From positions 62,001-126,000 of the forward strand of contig JALHNH010000002.1 in the NCBI GenBank assembly GCA_022843625.1: a stretch of 64,000 nucleotides of DNA, in the 5' to 3' direction. The notes beneath the pieces are model-generated. The model did not search any database. It was not told the DNA's origin and saw nothing but the letters and a program-made list of their open reading frames with translations. Shown here one piece after another: positions 26,544 through 35,117 of this stretch (positions are counted from its first letter, which is position 1; each line of letters begins with the position of its first letter). Both the position numbers and the translations under genes were made by a program. Source of the DNA: Bryobacter sp. (GTDB lineage: Bacteria > Acidobacteriota > Terriglobia > Bryobacterales > Bryobacteraceae).

Positions 26544-27666
26544 TGTTCCAGAACTTGTGCATTTCCTCAGCGGCCGGAATCTTCACCGGTCGCACCAGCC
26601 GAAAGCCCAGCCCAAGTGCATCCGTGTGATACCAGATCGATTTTGGCAAATTCGGATCCTGCTGTTTCCAGCTGGGGTCAGAAGGAAAGCGTGCCGTGCA
26701 AGTGATGCGCTCTGGCTTGTCGGCCCACGATCCACCCCTTGCCGTATGTGGGTAAGAGGTCTTCGACGGATACCAGGCTTGCGGATTCTTGTAAGCGTCC
26801 GCATAGTATTGGTCGGTCGTCCACTCCATCACGTTGCCCAGCATGTCGTAAAGACCAAATGCATTTGGCTTCTTGGTGCCCACCAACTCGTACTGGCCCT
26901 TTTTGAAGACCGCAACTTCGTTCAACTGCGCTGGCACCGGTGCATTGGCCTTGCAAGCATATTCCCACTCAGCTTCAGTCGGCAGACGATAGAAATGCCC
27001 TGTCTTCGCACTCAGCCACTCGGCATACTTGTTCGCCGCATGATGGGTCATCGAAATCGCCGGGTAGCCTTCCGTACCCATGCCAAACGACATTTCGACA
27101 TAAGGCTTCGTCGGTCTGCTGACTGCGTCTATGGCAATATTATTGCCGGCAATTTCTCCGGACAAAGCCGCAAACATGAAGAGGCGATACTCGTTCCACG
27201 TCACCTCGCGAGGTGCCATCCAGAATGGCTCAATCGCCACCTCGTGTTCCGGCGACTCGTCCTTCACATTGTTGTTGCCCATCTTGAGCTTGCCCGCTGG
27301 AATCGGCACCATCTCATAGGGCACGTCGGTTCCCGGGATCAGGGCCTTGTAGGGCTTCATCACCTTGTCTTTGGCTGAGGCCTTGACGATTTGAGAATGG
27401 ATGTTTTTGGTCAATACCAGATCATCCGCCATCGCCTTTTGCACTTCAGGGTAGGGAAGGCCCTCAGCCACCCATTGGGTGAGCGTTGCCTTATCCTTCG
27501 CATTGAGCAAAGGCCCGCCCGGCGGCATATTGGCAAGCGATGAAACGATTTTGTCTTTTTTACGGACGAAGAATGCGCGGTCGTGACAGGCCGCGCATTG
27601 CTTCTCGATTACAGGCTTGACTTCAGTAACGAAGTCGACAGCAAAAAATGCAAACAACAGAATCAT
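26521..27666 (-). CDS. Cytochrome c-like domain fused to SUMF1/FGE-like domain
   Basis: A 381-aa exported protein. A signal peptide precedes a c-type haem motif CAACH (near residue 23) of a planctomycete-type cytochrome. A SUMF1/formylglycine-fold domain follows: MVPIPAGKLKMGNN, EVTWNEYRLF, RLPTEAEWEYACKA, MLGNVMEWT, RGGSW and GLGFRLVRP. The Cys-x4-Cys copper site found after GGS in true formylglycine-generating enzymes is missing (RGGSWADKPER), so sulfatase activation is unlikely. It is coupled to the Gfo/Idh gene (ATGA overlap) and may form an exported redox/carbohydrate unit with it. Confidence 0.85.
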   Translation of the reverse strand: MILLFAFFAVDFVTEVKPVIEKQCAACHDRAFFVRKKDKIVSSLANMPPGGPLLNAKDKATLTQWVAEGLPYPEVQKAMADDLVLTKNIHSQIVKASAKDKVMKPYKALIPGTDVPYEMVPIPAGKLKMGNNNVKDESPEHEVAIEPFWMAPREVTWNEYRLFMFAALSGEIAGNNIAIDAVSRPTKPYVEMSFGMGTEGYPAISMTHHAANKYAEWLSAKTGHFYRLPTEAEWEYACKANAPVPAQLNEVAVFKKGQYELVGTKKPNAFGLYDMLGNVMEWTTDQYYADAYKNPQAWYPSKTSYPHTARGGSWADKPERITCTARFPSDPSWKQQDPNLPKSIWYHTDALGLGFRLVRPVKIPAAEEMHKFWNNGVAEDQ

Positions 27667-28934
27667 ACAAACTTTGTGATGCCGGGCTTGGGCGTTGGCA
27701 TGTCCGGCAGGCTCCCCTTGGCGTCAAAAGGCTCCGGGAATGTCGACAGCTTCGAGTTCTGTATCTGTTCCCACGAGATCTGCGCACCGGTGTAGGCGGC
27801 AGTCCGGCCCAGAATGGCAAGCAGGGTCGACGAGATCATACGATCCCCCTTGTTTACCACTTCGCCCTTGCGAATCGCGGCAAACAGGATGTCGTGCTCA
27901 TACTGATAGCCATCGTTCTTGGTGCCTTCAAATGCCCAAAGCACCTTGCCCTTGTGGTCTTCCACCAGCGGCAGCGGCCCGCGGCCAATCGTCACTTTGC
28001 CTTGCGTTCCCAGGATGTAGTCTGCGTTCTCGTTGTAGATGCCGGGAATCTGACGATGCGCGATAAAGGCGCGCGCGCCATTCGGATAAAGATAATTGCA
28101 CTCGAAGTGGTCATAGATGTTGCCACCTTCTTGCGGAATCTGACGGCCACCATGCGCCACGCACGAAACAGGCGGCACATCCTTGAATGCCCACGCCACC
28201 TTGTCCACGGAGTGCACTGCCTGCTCGACGTAGCCATCGCCGCAGGTCCAGATGAAGTTGTACCAGTTCTTGGTCTGCCATTCCACATCACTCATCCCGG
28301 CAGGGCGAGTGGAGGCTGGCGGCATCGGCTTTACTGGGCCGGTGTAGTACGTTGCGTAATAAGACAGAATGTCGCCGATGATGCCGGCATGAACCTGCTC
28401 CATGAGCTGCGAAATATGGTTCGCATAGCGCCACATAAATCCATCAACGATGCACTTCTTCTTGTCTCTTGCAATCTTGACGGATTCGATCACGCTTCGA
28501 ACACCTGCAGGGTCAACGGCCATCGGCTTCTCGGTGAAGACATGTTTGTTCTTCTCAACGGCGTAGCGCAATTGCGTCGGGCGGAATCCAGGAGGCGTGC
28601 AAAGCAGCACAACGTCGATGTCGGAATCGATCACCTTCTGATAGGCGTCGAAGCCCAGGTATTTGCCACCATCGGCAACCTTCACTTTGGCCCCGTTGAT
28701 GCGGGCAATCCGCGCCAGCGAACCGTTGATTTGTTCGGTAGATACGTCAGCTACTGCGGTCAATTCGGCATAGTCGTCTGCCTTCAGAGCCTGAGACGCG
28801 GCGCCAGTCCCACGGCCTCCAGCACCCACAAGGCCAACCTTGATGGCATTTGTTACGGTCTGGGCTTTAATGATGGCGGGAGCTGCAATAACGCTGGCTA
28901 CCTTAAGAAAATCGCGACGAGGTGTTTCCTGCAT
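27663..28934 (-). CDS. Tat-exported Gfo/Idh/MocA family oxidoreductase
   Basis: A 423-aa NAD(P)-dependent dehydrogenase of the Gfo/Idh/MocA family, which acts on sugars, inositols or glycosides. The N-terminus carries a twin-arginine signal (TPRRDFLKVASVIAAPAI). A Rossmann motif VGLVGAGGRGTG follows, then the family motif TEKPMAVDPAG with the catalytic-lysine region EKP. Exported members bind a pre-loaded cofactor. The ATG at 28934 puts the RR motif at residues 5-6; an ATG at 28973 would lie outside the normal signal. It overlaps the SUMF1-fusion gene by 4 bases. Confidence 0.93.
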   Translation of the reverse strand: MQETPRRDFLKVASVIAAPAIIKAQTVTNAIKVGLVGAGGRGTGAASQALKADDYAELTAVADVSTEQINGSLARIARINGAKVKVADGGKYLGFDAYQKVIDSDIDVVLLCTPPGFRPTQLRYAVEKNKHVFTEKPMAVDPAGVRSVIESVKIARDKKKCIVDGFMWRYANHISQLMEQVHAGIIGDILSYYATYYTGPVKPMPPASTRPAGMSDVEWQTKNWYNFIWTCGDGYVEQAVHSVDKVAWAFKDVPPVSCVAHGGRQIPQEGGNIYDHFECNYLYPNGARAFIAHRQIPGIYNENADYILGTQGKVTIGRGPLPLVEDHKGKVLWAFEGTKNDGYQYEHDILFAAIRKGEVVNKGDRMISSTLLAILGRTAAYTGAQISWEQIQNSKLSTFPEPFDAKGSLPDMPTPKPGITKFV

Positions 28935-28959
28935 AAAACATGAGTTTATCTCAATACAG

Positions 28960-29154
28960 TCAGACTGCCCCACCAGAGCCTGTATTCCTTTTCCCGGCCT
29001 TCGTCTTTAAGCGCGAAAACACGATAATCATCACTGTCAGAATCATCATCAACTGCATCACGATCAGGCTCGAACGAATACTGCCCGTAGCAACCATAAA
29101 GACGTCCGCAGCGAGGATGATCACAAGCCCGATTAATTTCGAAGGAGATCTCAT
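28960..29154 (-). CDS. Small two-helix membrane protein A, unknown function
   Basis: A 64-aa protein with two hydrophobic helices (about IGLVIILAADVFMVATG and LIVMQLMMILTVMIIVF) and a basic C-terminal tail. The start ATG follows directly after the stop of the neighbouring 56-aa membrane gene, which suggests coupling. No family is recognised. Coding is plausible because of the membrane pattern and coupling, not because of motifs. Confidence 0.5.
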   Translation of the reverse strand: MRSPSKLIGLVIILAADVFMVATGSIRSSLIVMQLMMILTVMIIVFSRLKTKAGKRNTGSGGAV

Positions 29155-29325
29155 CTATTTCTTTACGATTTTCTGGACACCGAAAAGGACAGCCGGGACT
29201 GCGAGGATTAGGGCCTGCCAAAAGAGCACCACTGGCGGTATGCCCCCAAACAAAGCCTGCAAAGTTCCGGCGGCGAGCATAATTGTGATTCCCACCACAA
29301 AGACGATTTTGTGCGCCACACTCAT
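29155..29325 (-). CDS. Small two-helix membrane protein B, unknown function
   Basis: A 56-aa frame starting at ATG 29323-29325 and ending in TAG. It encodes two hydrophobic segments (KIVFVVGITIMLAAGTLQAL and PPVVLFWQALILAVPAVLF) joined by a Gly-Pro turn and a basic end (QKIVKK). The stop touches the ATG of the next small membrane gene. Coding potential rests on composition and coupling only. Confidence 0.5.
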   Translation of the reverse strand: MSVAHKIVFVVGITIMLAAGTLQALFGGIPPVVLFWQALILAVPAVLFGVQKIVKK

Positions 29326-29372
29326 TCGATGATTGTCACATGAGAACTAAGCCGTATCCCCGTATAGCTAAT

Positions 29373-29384
29373 CCATAAATATGG
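29373..29384. promoter_or_regulatory. Palindrome before vapB, candidate operator
   Basis: The inverted repeat CCATA-AA-TATGG lies 12 bases before the vapB ATG. VapB antitoxins usually bind palindromes in their own promoter with VapC. Nearby CCGTAT repeats add to the repeated character of the site. Function is inferred from position. Confidence 0.35.
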
Positions 29385-29396
29385 GAAAATACAGAC

Positions 29397-29657
29397 ATGA
29401 AAACTACCGTTGAAATTGCCGATCCGCTCTTTCGCCGGGCAAAACTGCATTGTTCGACAAACGGAATTTCGATGAGAGAGTTGATCGAATCCTCGCTCCG
29501 CCTTAGTTTGGAACCTGCGAAGGCGAAAACTCCATTTCGGATGAAGCCTTTTGGCTTTCAAGGCAAAGGTCAAGCGATTCAAGAGTGGTCCAGAATTCGC
29601 GAACTCGCCTACGAGGGGCGTGGAGGAATGGATCAAAAAGATGACGAACGATGGTAG
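29397..29657 (+). CDS. vapB: VapB-type ribbon-helix-helix antitoxin
   Basis: An 86-aa antitoxin. The N-terminus MKTTVEIADPLFRRAKLHC forms the beta-strand/helix of a ribbon-helix-helix DNA-binding domain, with SMRELIESSLRLSL as the second helix. The C-terminal half is polar and should neutralise the toxin. It overlaps the toxin gene by 7 bases, typical of type II modules, and probably represses its own promoter with the toxin. Confidence 0.8.
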   Translation: MKTTVEIADPLFRRAKLHCSTNGISMRELIESSLRLSLEPAKAKTPFRMKPFGFQGKGQAIQEWSRIRELAYEGRGGMDQKDDERW

Positions 29658-30085
29658 CCGTCGATACCAACATCCTTGTCTATGCGCATCGCAAGGATTC
29701 TCCATGGAACAAACCCGCCGCCGCAGCTCTGATTGAATTAGCGGAGGGCAGGCAGCCCTGGGCAATACCTTGGCCTTGCATCCATGAGTTCTTCAGCATC
29801 GCAACTCATCCTCGTATCTATGTCCCTCCAACGCCGGGGCATTTGGTTTTGTCTGACCTCGATACCTGGTTTCAATCCCCAACTTTGCAAATAATCGGCG
29901 AATCTGGAAACTATTGGGAAATTTTAAAGCAAGTGCTCAAGACCAGCGCCGCTGTTGGGCCGATGGTGCACGACGCAAGGATTGCCGCGATCTGCCGTGC
30001 CCATGGCGTTACCACCCTTCTAACCGCCGATCGTGATTTTTCACGCTTCGATCTTGCAGTGCGCAATCCACTAAAAACTTCCTAA
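29651..30085 (+). CDS. vapC: VapC-type PIN-domain toxin ribonuclease
   Basis: A 144-aa PIN-domain RNase that cleaves RNA with Mg ions in an acidic pocket. The expected acids are D5 (AVDTNILVYA), E46 (CIHEFFSI), the Asp of MVHDARIAAI and the Asp residues of LTADRDFSRF. The length and the overlap with vapB fit a complete type II toxin-antitoxin module. The target RNA is unknown. Confidence 0.85.
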   Translation: MVAVDTNILVYAHRKDSPWNKPAAAALIELAEGRQPWAIPWPCIHEFFSIATHPRIYVPPTPGHLVLSDLDTWFQSPTLQIIGESGNYWEILKQVLKTSAAVGPMVHDARIAAICRAHGVTTLLTADRDFSRFDLAVRNPLKTS

Positions 30086-30125
30086 GTCAAACCTGCGGTT
30101 GTGATAGTCTACGCCAGAACCTGCC

Positions 30126-30500
30126 ATGTCCAATACCCTCACCACCGTCAACGAGTACGATGCCATCCTCAGTTGCGTCCAGCACTATACCGCCGGCGCA
30201 AAATCCGGCAGCAGCGCTGAAATGAAACTCGCCTTTCACGATCAGGCCACCATCTTCGGCTACGTCGGCCCAGACCTCTTCGCCGGCCCCATCCAGGGTC
30301 TATACGATTGGCACGACGCCAACGGTGCCGCACCCGATCTGGAATTGCGCGTCGCCAGCGTCGACATCACCGGTACCGTCGCCTCTGTCCGCCTCGAGAT
30401 GGACAACTGGAATGGCCACCGCTTCACTGACCTCTTCAACATGCTCAAGGTTGATGGCGAGTGGAAGATCATGTGCAAAGTTTTCTATTTGCACCCCTAA
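30126..30500 (+). CDS. NTF2-like (Lumazine_bd_2 type) protein
   Basis: A 124-aa soluble protein of the NTF2/SnoaL cone fold. The pattern YDAILSCVQHYTAGAKSG, then FHDQATIFGY, then FTDLFNMLKVDGEWKIMCKVF is typical of the 'putative lumazine-binding' subgroup. These proteins are small enzymes or ligand binders of unknown specificity. It has its own start 40 bases after vapC, and a weak hairpin follows. Confidence 0.8.
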   Translation: MSNTLTTVNEYDAILSCVQHYTAGAKSGSSAEMKLAFHDQATIFGYVGPDLFAGPIQGLYDWHDANGAAPDLELRVASVDITGTVASVRLEMDNWNGHRFTDLFNMLKVDGEWKIMCKVFYLHP

Positions 30501-30524
30501 GCGCCTCACGGGCGCTAGTTCTTG
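30500..30524 (+). terminator. Weak terminator after the NTF2-like gene
   Basis: A 6-bp inverted repeat (30500-30505 AGCGCC with 30511-30516 GGCGCT) has a 5-base loop and is followed by AGTTCTTGCT, only partly U-rich. It lies between two convergent genes. Confidence 0.4.
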
Positions 30525-30529
30525 CTTCT

Positions 30530-30892
30530 TCAGCCAGGTCTGAATTCTGGAACTCGTTCTGACTCTGCGAAGCAAGCCCCCAGACGCTCAAGCGCGTCCT
30601 TATCGAAGCCCTCTATGCGCTCGGCGATCTTTCCGTTTTCATCGAGAACAAACATCGTCGGCACGTGGTGAACCCCAAACCGGTTGCTAGCCGGATATCC
30701 CTCAGATGCAAGGTCAAGCACCGACTCAATCTTCACCCCAAACTGCTGACGGAACTTCTCAGTCGATGCCGCATCGTCCTGTGAGATCCCAAGTACAGGC
30801 ATACTCACCCGGTCCAGATACGGTAGCGTCAGTTTGCAGGTCGGGCACGATACCCGGTAAAAAACCAGCAGTGTATTCGGCCTGGCAAACAT
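30530..30892 (-). CDS. Thioredoxin-like/TlpA-type redox protein
   Basis: A 120-aa thioredoxin-fold protein without signal peptide. The redox motif is CPTC (C16, C19) after LLVFYRVS, and the cis-Pro segment VPTMFVLDENGKI is present. An ATG at 30892 is chosen, four bases after the STAS gene stop; an upstream ATG at 30949 overlaps that gene. It would reduce disulfides or act as a peroxiredoxin-like thiol protein. It is the last gene of the STAS-kinase-regulator run. Confidence 0.8.
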   Translation of the reverse strand: MFARPNTLLVFYRVSCPTCKLTLPYLDRVSMPVLGISQDDAASTEKFRQQFGVKIESVLDLASEGYPASNRFGVHHVPTMFVLDENGKIAERIEGFDKDALERLGACFAESERVPEFRPG

Positions 30893-30896
30893 CTGC

Positions 30897-31304
30897 CTAT
30901 TTGCTCTCTTTGGCCTTACGCTGCTGCTGGACAAACGAAAGAATGTCAAACTTCTTGATCACTCGATCCGGAAAGAAGCTATTCACGGATTCCTGCTCAT
31001 CGTTGAATACCTGAAAAACGGTAGCCAGTTTGGTAAGCACCATCAATTCCATATCGCGCTCGGAGGGACTCAAAATTCGCAATCCCCCGCCATTCCGCTC
31101 CAGCGTGGAAAAGCAGTTTACCAGCATTCCAAGACCACTCGAGTCGATGTAATCCACGCTTGACAGATTCACAACCACGCGCGGCTTTGATGAAAGGTCA
31201 GCCGTTGCATGTTCACGCAATTGCTGGCATGGATCTCCCGCCACAAGGGAACCGACAAGATCAAGAATTCGTATACCTTCCCGCTGTCTCTCTTTGATTT
31301 CCAT
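30897..31304 (-). CDS. STAS-domain anti-sigma factor antagonist
   Basis: A 135-aa STAS protein. The N-terminal strands and the phosphorylatable loop VDYIDSSGLGMLVNC (Ser55/Ser56) match SpoIIAA/RsbV-type anti-anti-sigma factors, which bind or release an anti-sigma kinase according to phosphorylation. About 25 extra C-terminal residues (VIKKFDILSFVQQQ) go beyond the minimal domain. It overlaps the upstream histidine kinase gene by 44 bases. No anti-sigma kinase is next to it. Confidence 0.85.
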   Translation of the reverse strand: MEIKERQREGIRILDLVGSLVAGDPCQQLREHATADLSSKPRVVVNLSSVDYIDSSGLGMLVNCFSTLERNGGGLRILSPSERDMELMVLTKLATVFQVFNDEQESVNSFFPDRVIKKFDILSFVQQQRKAKESK

Positions 31305-32748
31305 TTTCTGTTTGATTCCTGATATCGCCTATTTTTGCGGGAAAGGTGACTCGAAACGCTGTGCCCTCGCCCAATTTGCTACTAACCTGAATATCACCAC
31401 CATGCGCTTTGACAATCCATGATACGAAACTGAGCCCCAACCCAAGTCCCTTTTCTGCACCGTTCTCTCGCGCCGGAACACGATAGAAACGATCGAAGAG
31501 ATGCGGCAAGTGCTCAGGTGCAATGCCTTCTCCATTGTCGCGAATCTCAAGAGAGATTTTGCTACTGCTTTCATCGAAACTGACATTCACCTCAACAAAG
31601 CCAGCCTGCCTCGTGTACTTTATGCCGTTATCGATCAGGTTGTAAAGCAGTCTTTCGATTTGGATTCGATCGGCTGAAATAACCGCCCTTTGCGGTAGCT
31701 GATTGCTAAGCCTAACCTGACGATCCAGCGCCGGAATCTCTAATTCATTCAGCACCTCGCGGATGAGCGGCACCAGATCCAGATCCTGCATCTGGAGCGT
31801 AAGTTGGCCGCTTTCTGCTTTGGCCAGATTCAGCAGGGCCCTCACAATTTGAGACAAGCGGTCAATGTCGACCAGCGCCGCCTCTATAGCCACTCGCAGC
31901 TCCTCCTCTGTAGTCGCCGTCATCAGGGCCACTTCCAACTGTCCTCGAACCACTGTGATCGGAGTCCGCAACTCATGAGACACATCGGTTGAAAACTGTC
32001 TGATCTGTTGAAAGCTCTGATCCAGTCGTTCTACCATCCCATTGAAGTTCGCGATCATGTGATCCAGTTCATCTCGTGACCCACGCAATGGGACCCGTAA
32101 TGACAGATTCGATCCCGACACCTTAGCCACCTGTGCTGCCACTTCCGTCACTGGCTGCATCGCCCTTCGCGCCAACAGCCAGCCAAGTCCTGCCGCTGTC
32201 AGGATAATGAAAGGTAGCGCAATGAAATAGTCCACGCTGAATTGGTCGATCACATAGAGGCTGGGAGTGAAATTCCGGCCAAGAGCTACAAAATACTTGT
32301 GATTCCGCTCACTCAAAGTCCCTTCGCGAACCATGAAAACCTGGCCACGTAGATTTGGATGAAAAGTATAGCGGGGCTTGTCCTCGGAGAGGATCGTAGT
32401 GATTAGAGCAGGACTCTGGAAGCCCATCTCACGGTACATCTCAGAGCTTTCGAGTACCTCGCCTTTTTCATCGGCGATCATATAAATCAGCTTGAGACGC
32501 TCGACGATAGCTGCTTCTTCCGGGTCGCTCGGGTCGTACGTCCATTCCAGCTTGCCCACCGCATTGATGCGCAAAAAGCCTTTGGTTGCCGCCCATTCCT
32601 CATCGAGCAGTCCTTGAACCGTAGTCTCGATCACTCCGCGCAACATGCCCCGCAACACAAACCCGAATCCCGTCAGCAGAATTGCGAAAAAAACTGCGTA
32701 GCTCAGCGCAAGCCGGAACCGAAGACCTTTGAAAATGCTGCGCTGCAT
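31261..32748 (-). CDS. HAMP-containing sensor histidine kinase
   Basis: A 495-aa classical membrane sensor. A first helix near residues 10-30, a periplasmic loop of ~130 residues, a second helix and a HAMP linker lead to HisKA with His258 (DVSHELRTPITV). The HATPase domain has the N-box DNGIKYTR and DNGEGI with GLGLGLSFV. It is paired with the response regulator at 32784-33476, which it should phosphorylate. The periplasmic domain has no recognised ligand site. Confidence 0.93.
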   Translation of the reverse strand: MQRSIFKGLRFRLALSYAVFFAILLTGFGFVLRGMLRGVIETTVQGLLDEEWAATKGFLRINAVGKLEWTYDPSDPEEAAIVERLKLIYMIADEKGEVLESSEMYREMGFQSPALITTILSEDKPRYTFHPNLRGQVFMVREGTLSERNHKYFVALGRNFTPSLYVIDQFSVDYFIALPFIILTAAGLGWLLARRAMQPVTEVAAQVAKVSGSNLSLRVPLRGSRDELDHMIANFNGMVERLDQSFQQIRQFSTDVSHELRTPITVVRGQLEVALMTATTEEELRVAIEAALVDIDRLSQIVRALLNLAKAESGQLTLQMQDLDLVPLIREVLNELEIPALDRQVRLSNQLPQRAVISADRIQIERLLYNLIDNGIKYTRQAGFVEVNVSFDESSSKISLEIRDNGEGIAPEHLPHLFDRFYRVPARENGAEKGLGLGLSFVSWIVKAHGGDIQVSSKLGEGTAFRVTFPAKIGDIRNQTENGNQRETAGRYTNS

Positions 32749-32783
32749 GATTTCAATTTACAGCAGTCGCTGTCGAATAAAGC

Positions 32784-33476
32784 TTAAGCCGTCTTTTCGG
32801 TGCGGCCCTCAGGCAACTCGAGCATGTAGCCTATGCCGCGAACCGTATGGATCAGCTTGGCCGGATAACGGTCGTCGATTTTTGACCGAAGATGACGAAT
32901 ATAGACATCCACAATATTGGTGAGTCCGTCATAATCCATGTCCCAAACATGTTCGACGATCATAGTTCGGCTCAGAGGACGTCCCTTGTTCCTCATCAGA
33001 TACTCTAGAATCGAAAACTCTTTCGGTGCCAATTCGATGTTGTCACCAGAACGCGTCACCTTGCGGCGAATGCAATCCAGGGTTAACTCTCCAACAACCA
33101 GCTTCTCTGGCGTAGGCTGGCCCCGGCGCAACAGCACTCTCACTCGAGCCAACAGCTCAACAAATGCAAACGGCTTGGTCAAATAGTCGTCAGCGCCAAG
33201 CTCAAGGCCCTTCACCCGGTCCTCAACCGCACCACGCGCACTCAATATCAACACCGGCGGATTGGTCTTGCGATTCCGGATCTTCTCAAGAACTGCGATG
33301 CCGTCCATATCCGGCAACATCATGTCCAGCGTAATCAGGTCGTAATCCGTGGCGTGTACCAGGTCAAGGGCTGCCTGTCCGTCAGGAGCAATATCCACCG
33401 CGTAGCCAGCACTCTCTAGGCCTCTGCCCAGAAAATCGGCAATTCTCTTCTCGTCTTCCACCACAAGGATTCGCAT
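32784..33476 (-). CDS. OmpR/PhoB-family response regulator
   Basis: A 230-aa regulator: a receiver domain with phospho-acceptor Asp51 (LITLDMMLPDMDG), Lys at KPFAF, then a winged-helix DNA-binding domain (ELAPKEFSILEYLM, IVDVYIRHLRSKI, VRGIGYML). The ATG at 33476 gives the standard N-terminus RILVVEDE; an ATG at 33509 would add 11 residues. It is encoded just upstream of its kinase. The target genes are unknown; the adjacent ABC transporter is a candidate. Confidence 0.94.
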   Translation of the reverse strand: MRILVVEDEKRIADFLGRGLESAGYAVDIAPDGQAALDLVHATDYDLITLDMMLPDMDGIAVLEKIRNRKTNPPVLILSARGAVEDRVKGLELGADDYLTKPFAFVELLARVRVLLRRGQPTPEKLVVGELTLDCIRRKVTRSGDNIELAPKEFSILEYLMRNKGRPLSRTMIVEHVWDMDYDGLTNIVDVYIRHLRSKIDDRYPAKLIHTVRGIGYMLELPEGRTEKTA

Positions 33477-33534
33477 TGTCAAACTCGCTATTACCTTAAC
33501 ATCATGCAATTATTTTCGCTTAAGTGAATCTTAA

Positions 33535-34392
33535 TCATTGCTGCTCTAGTATCCATCCGTATAACAGTAAGCTAATTCCATAGGCCGCACCAGCAATGGC
33601 CAGATAAACCAAATCTCCTCGAGCGGCTGAAATTCCACAAGAGAAAAGCCCAATCACCTGCAGAAAGCCGTAAGGGAAGAACTCACCCATCGTAAAGCGC
33701 CACGGCGGCGAATCGATCTGCGAGAAAACGCTGAAATGGTGCCCAACAGCCAATGCCGCAAGCATCCCCGCCACCGCGCCCACCGGGCTGAGTCCTCCCG
33801 TTAGCAGCACTGTGATCCCAACGAGCACCAACCCCTTCCTCGCAAGGATTTTGTAGCCACGAGCCGGAGAAATTCGCCACCTCAAGCGCCCAGCTAACCC
33901 ATCCAGTACAAATAGATTCTGCGCCATCGTGCTCAGGCAAAGCACTACCATCATCGAAAGTACCGGATAGGCCTCTGGTTCCGGGTTTGAATAGAGGTAC
34001 CGGTATGCAGTTCCAGCCGCTGCGATCAACGCCGCAAGCCAAAAGTCGAGTGTCCGCAGAATCTGTCGTAGCTCAAGAGTAGGCAGCAGCCGCCAAAGCC
34101 AGGGACTGGCTTGAGATTCCGGACGGGCGAAGATACGTAGAAAACGAGCCTGCCCCTGCGATAGCGGCCATAGCGCTAAGCGAATCTCGGGAATCCTCGC
34201 TAGAGGGGCTGCCAGTGCCGGCACAATCATCAAACTCCCAATCAGCGTCCAGATAAACCCCATGCTCTCCGGCTGCATCGAAAGAAGCAAAGCAACCCAA
34301 AAGAAGTTGTTTCCCTGAATCGAATTGAGAGTTCGGATCTCGCGATAGGCCGTAATTGCGATGGCGCGCAGAAGTGCGATCAAAGGATCCAC
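33535..34392 (-). CDS. ABC transporter membrane protein (partner of the 34380-35117 ATPase)
   Basis: A protein of about 285 aa with roughly eight hydrophobic segments. It starts at a GTG (34392) that overlaps the ATPase gene stop by 13 bases; the more upstream ATG at 34476 would overlap it far more. The ATPase has no membrane domain, so this is its likely permease. No specific ABC-2 motif is obvious. The substrate is unknown. Confidence 0.7.
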   Translation of the reverse strand: MDPLIALLRAIAITAYREIRTLNSIQGNNFFWVALLLSMQPESMGFIWTLIGSLMIVPALAAPLARIPEIRLALWPLSQGQARFLRIFARPESQASPWLWRLLPTLELRQILRTLDFWLAALIAAAGTAYRYLYSNPEPEAYPVLSMMVVLCLSTMAQNLFVLDGLAGRLRWRISPARGYKILARKGLVLVGITVLLTGGLSPVGAVAGMLAALAVGHHFSVFSQIDSPPWRFTMGEFFPYGFLQVIGLFSCGISAARGDLVYLAIAGAAYGISLLLYGWILEQQ

Positions 34393-35117
34393 TCCAGCGC
34401 CGGCAACTCTTTGGCCTTCACAACTTCCAGATAGTGCGCCCTTAACTCTCCCTCCGCCCTGGCCGCGCTCCTCCACACCACGACACCACCATCAAGCAGC
34501 AACACCTCATCGGCCAGACGCTCCACGTGCATCAACATGTGCGATGACACAATCAGACTGGTCCCGCGCAGCTTCAACGCATTAAGCAACGCAAGTACCG
34601 TCTCACAACTGGCAGGGTCCAGCCCTTCAAATGGCTCATCCAGAATCAGCAACTTAGGAGCATGCAGAATCGCCAGCGCCAATGCCGTTTTTTTTCGCAT
34701 CCCATAGCTGCAGGCGGCCGCAAAGCGCGTCTTCCCTTCCGCCAGGCCCAGCAAATTCAGCAATTCAGCACTCCGCCGTCCGGTTTCCGCCATCGCAATC
34801 CCATACAGCCCGGCGCTCAGACTCAGATGCTCCTCAATGGAAAGCGCATCAAAAAGCCCAAGATGTTCTGGCATCACACCCATTTGTGCTCGCCACTGGC
34901 GCGGTGCCGATTTCGGGCGGTGGCCCAATACCTCAACCCGGCCCGCCGACTCGCTTTCCAGTCCCGCCAGCACCTTCAGACAACTCGACTTGCCGGCCCC
35001 ATTTGGTCCCACCAGTACCGCCGCCCGGCCCTCCGGCAAGTGCAGGTCAAAATCCCGCAACGCAGAAAAGTCTCCGTAGTTTACGCCCAGCCCCTGACAT
35101 TCGATAACAGTACTCAC
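34380..35117 (-). CDS. ABC transporter ATP-binding protein
   Basis: A 245-aa nucleotide-binding subunit with Walker A VGPNGAGKSS, a signature-like region (CSYGMRKKTALALA, altered from LSGGQ) and Walker B LLILDEPFEGLDP, then the H-loop SSH. The altered signature and the GLDP motif resemble CcmA/ABC-2 type drug or heme exporters. It is the first gene of the two-gene ABC unit upstream of the membrane protein. Confidence 0.9.
   Translation of the reverse strand: MSTVIECQGLGVNYGDFSALRDFDLHLPEGRAAVLVGPNGAGKSSCLKVLAGLESESAGRVEVLGHRPKSAPRQWRAQMGVMPEHLGLFDALSIEEHLSLSAGLYGIAMAETGRRSAELLNLLGLAEGKTRFAAACSYGMRKKTALALAILHAPKLLILDEPFEGLDPASCETVLALLNALKLRGTSLIVSSHMLMHVERLADEVLLLDGGVVVWRSAARAEGELRAHYLEVVKAKELPALEWIL

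Noticed and set aside
26521..27666. Formylglycine-generating enzyme for the sulfatase at 52575
   Set aside because: The required cysteine pair after GGS is absent and the genes are far apart.
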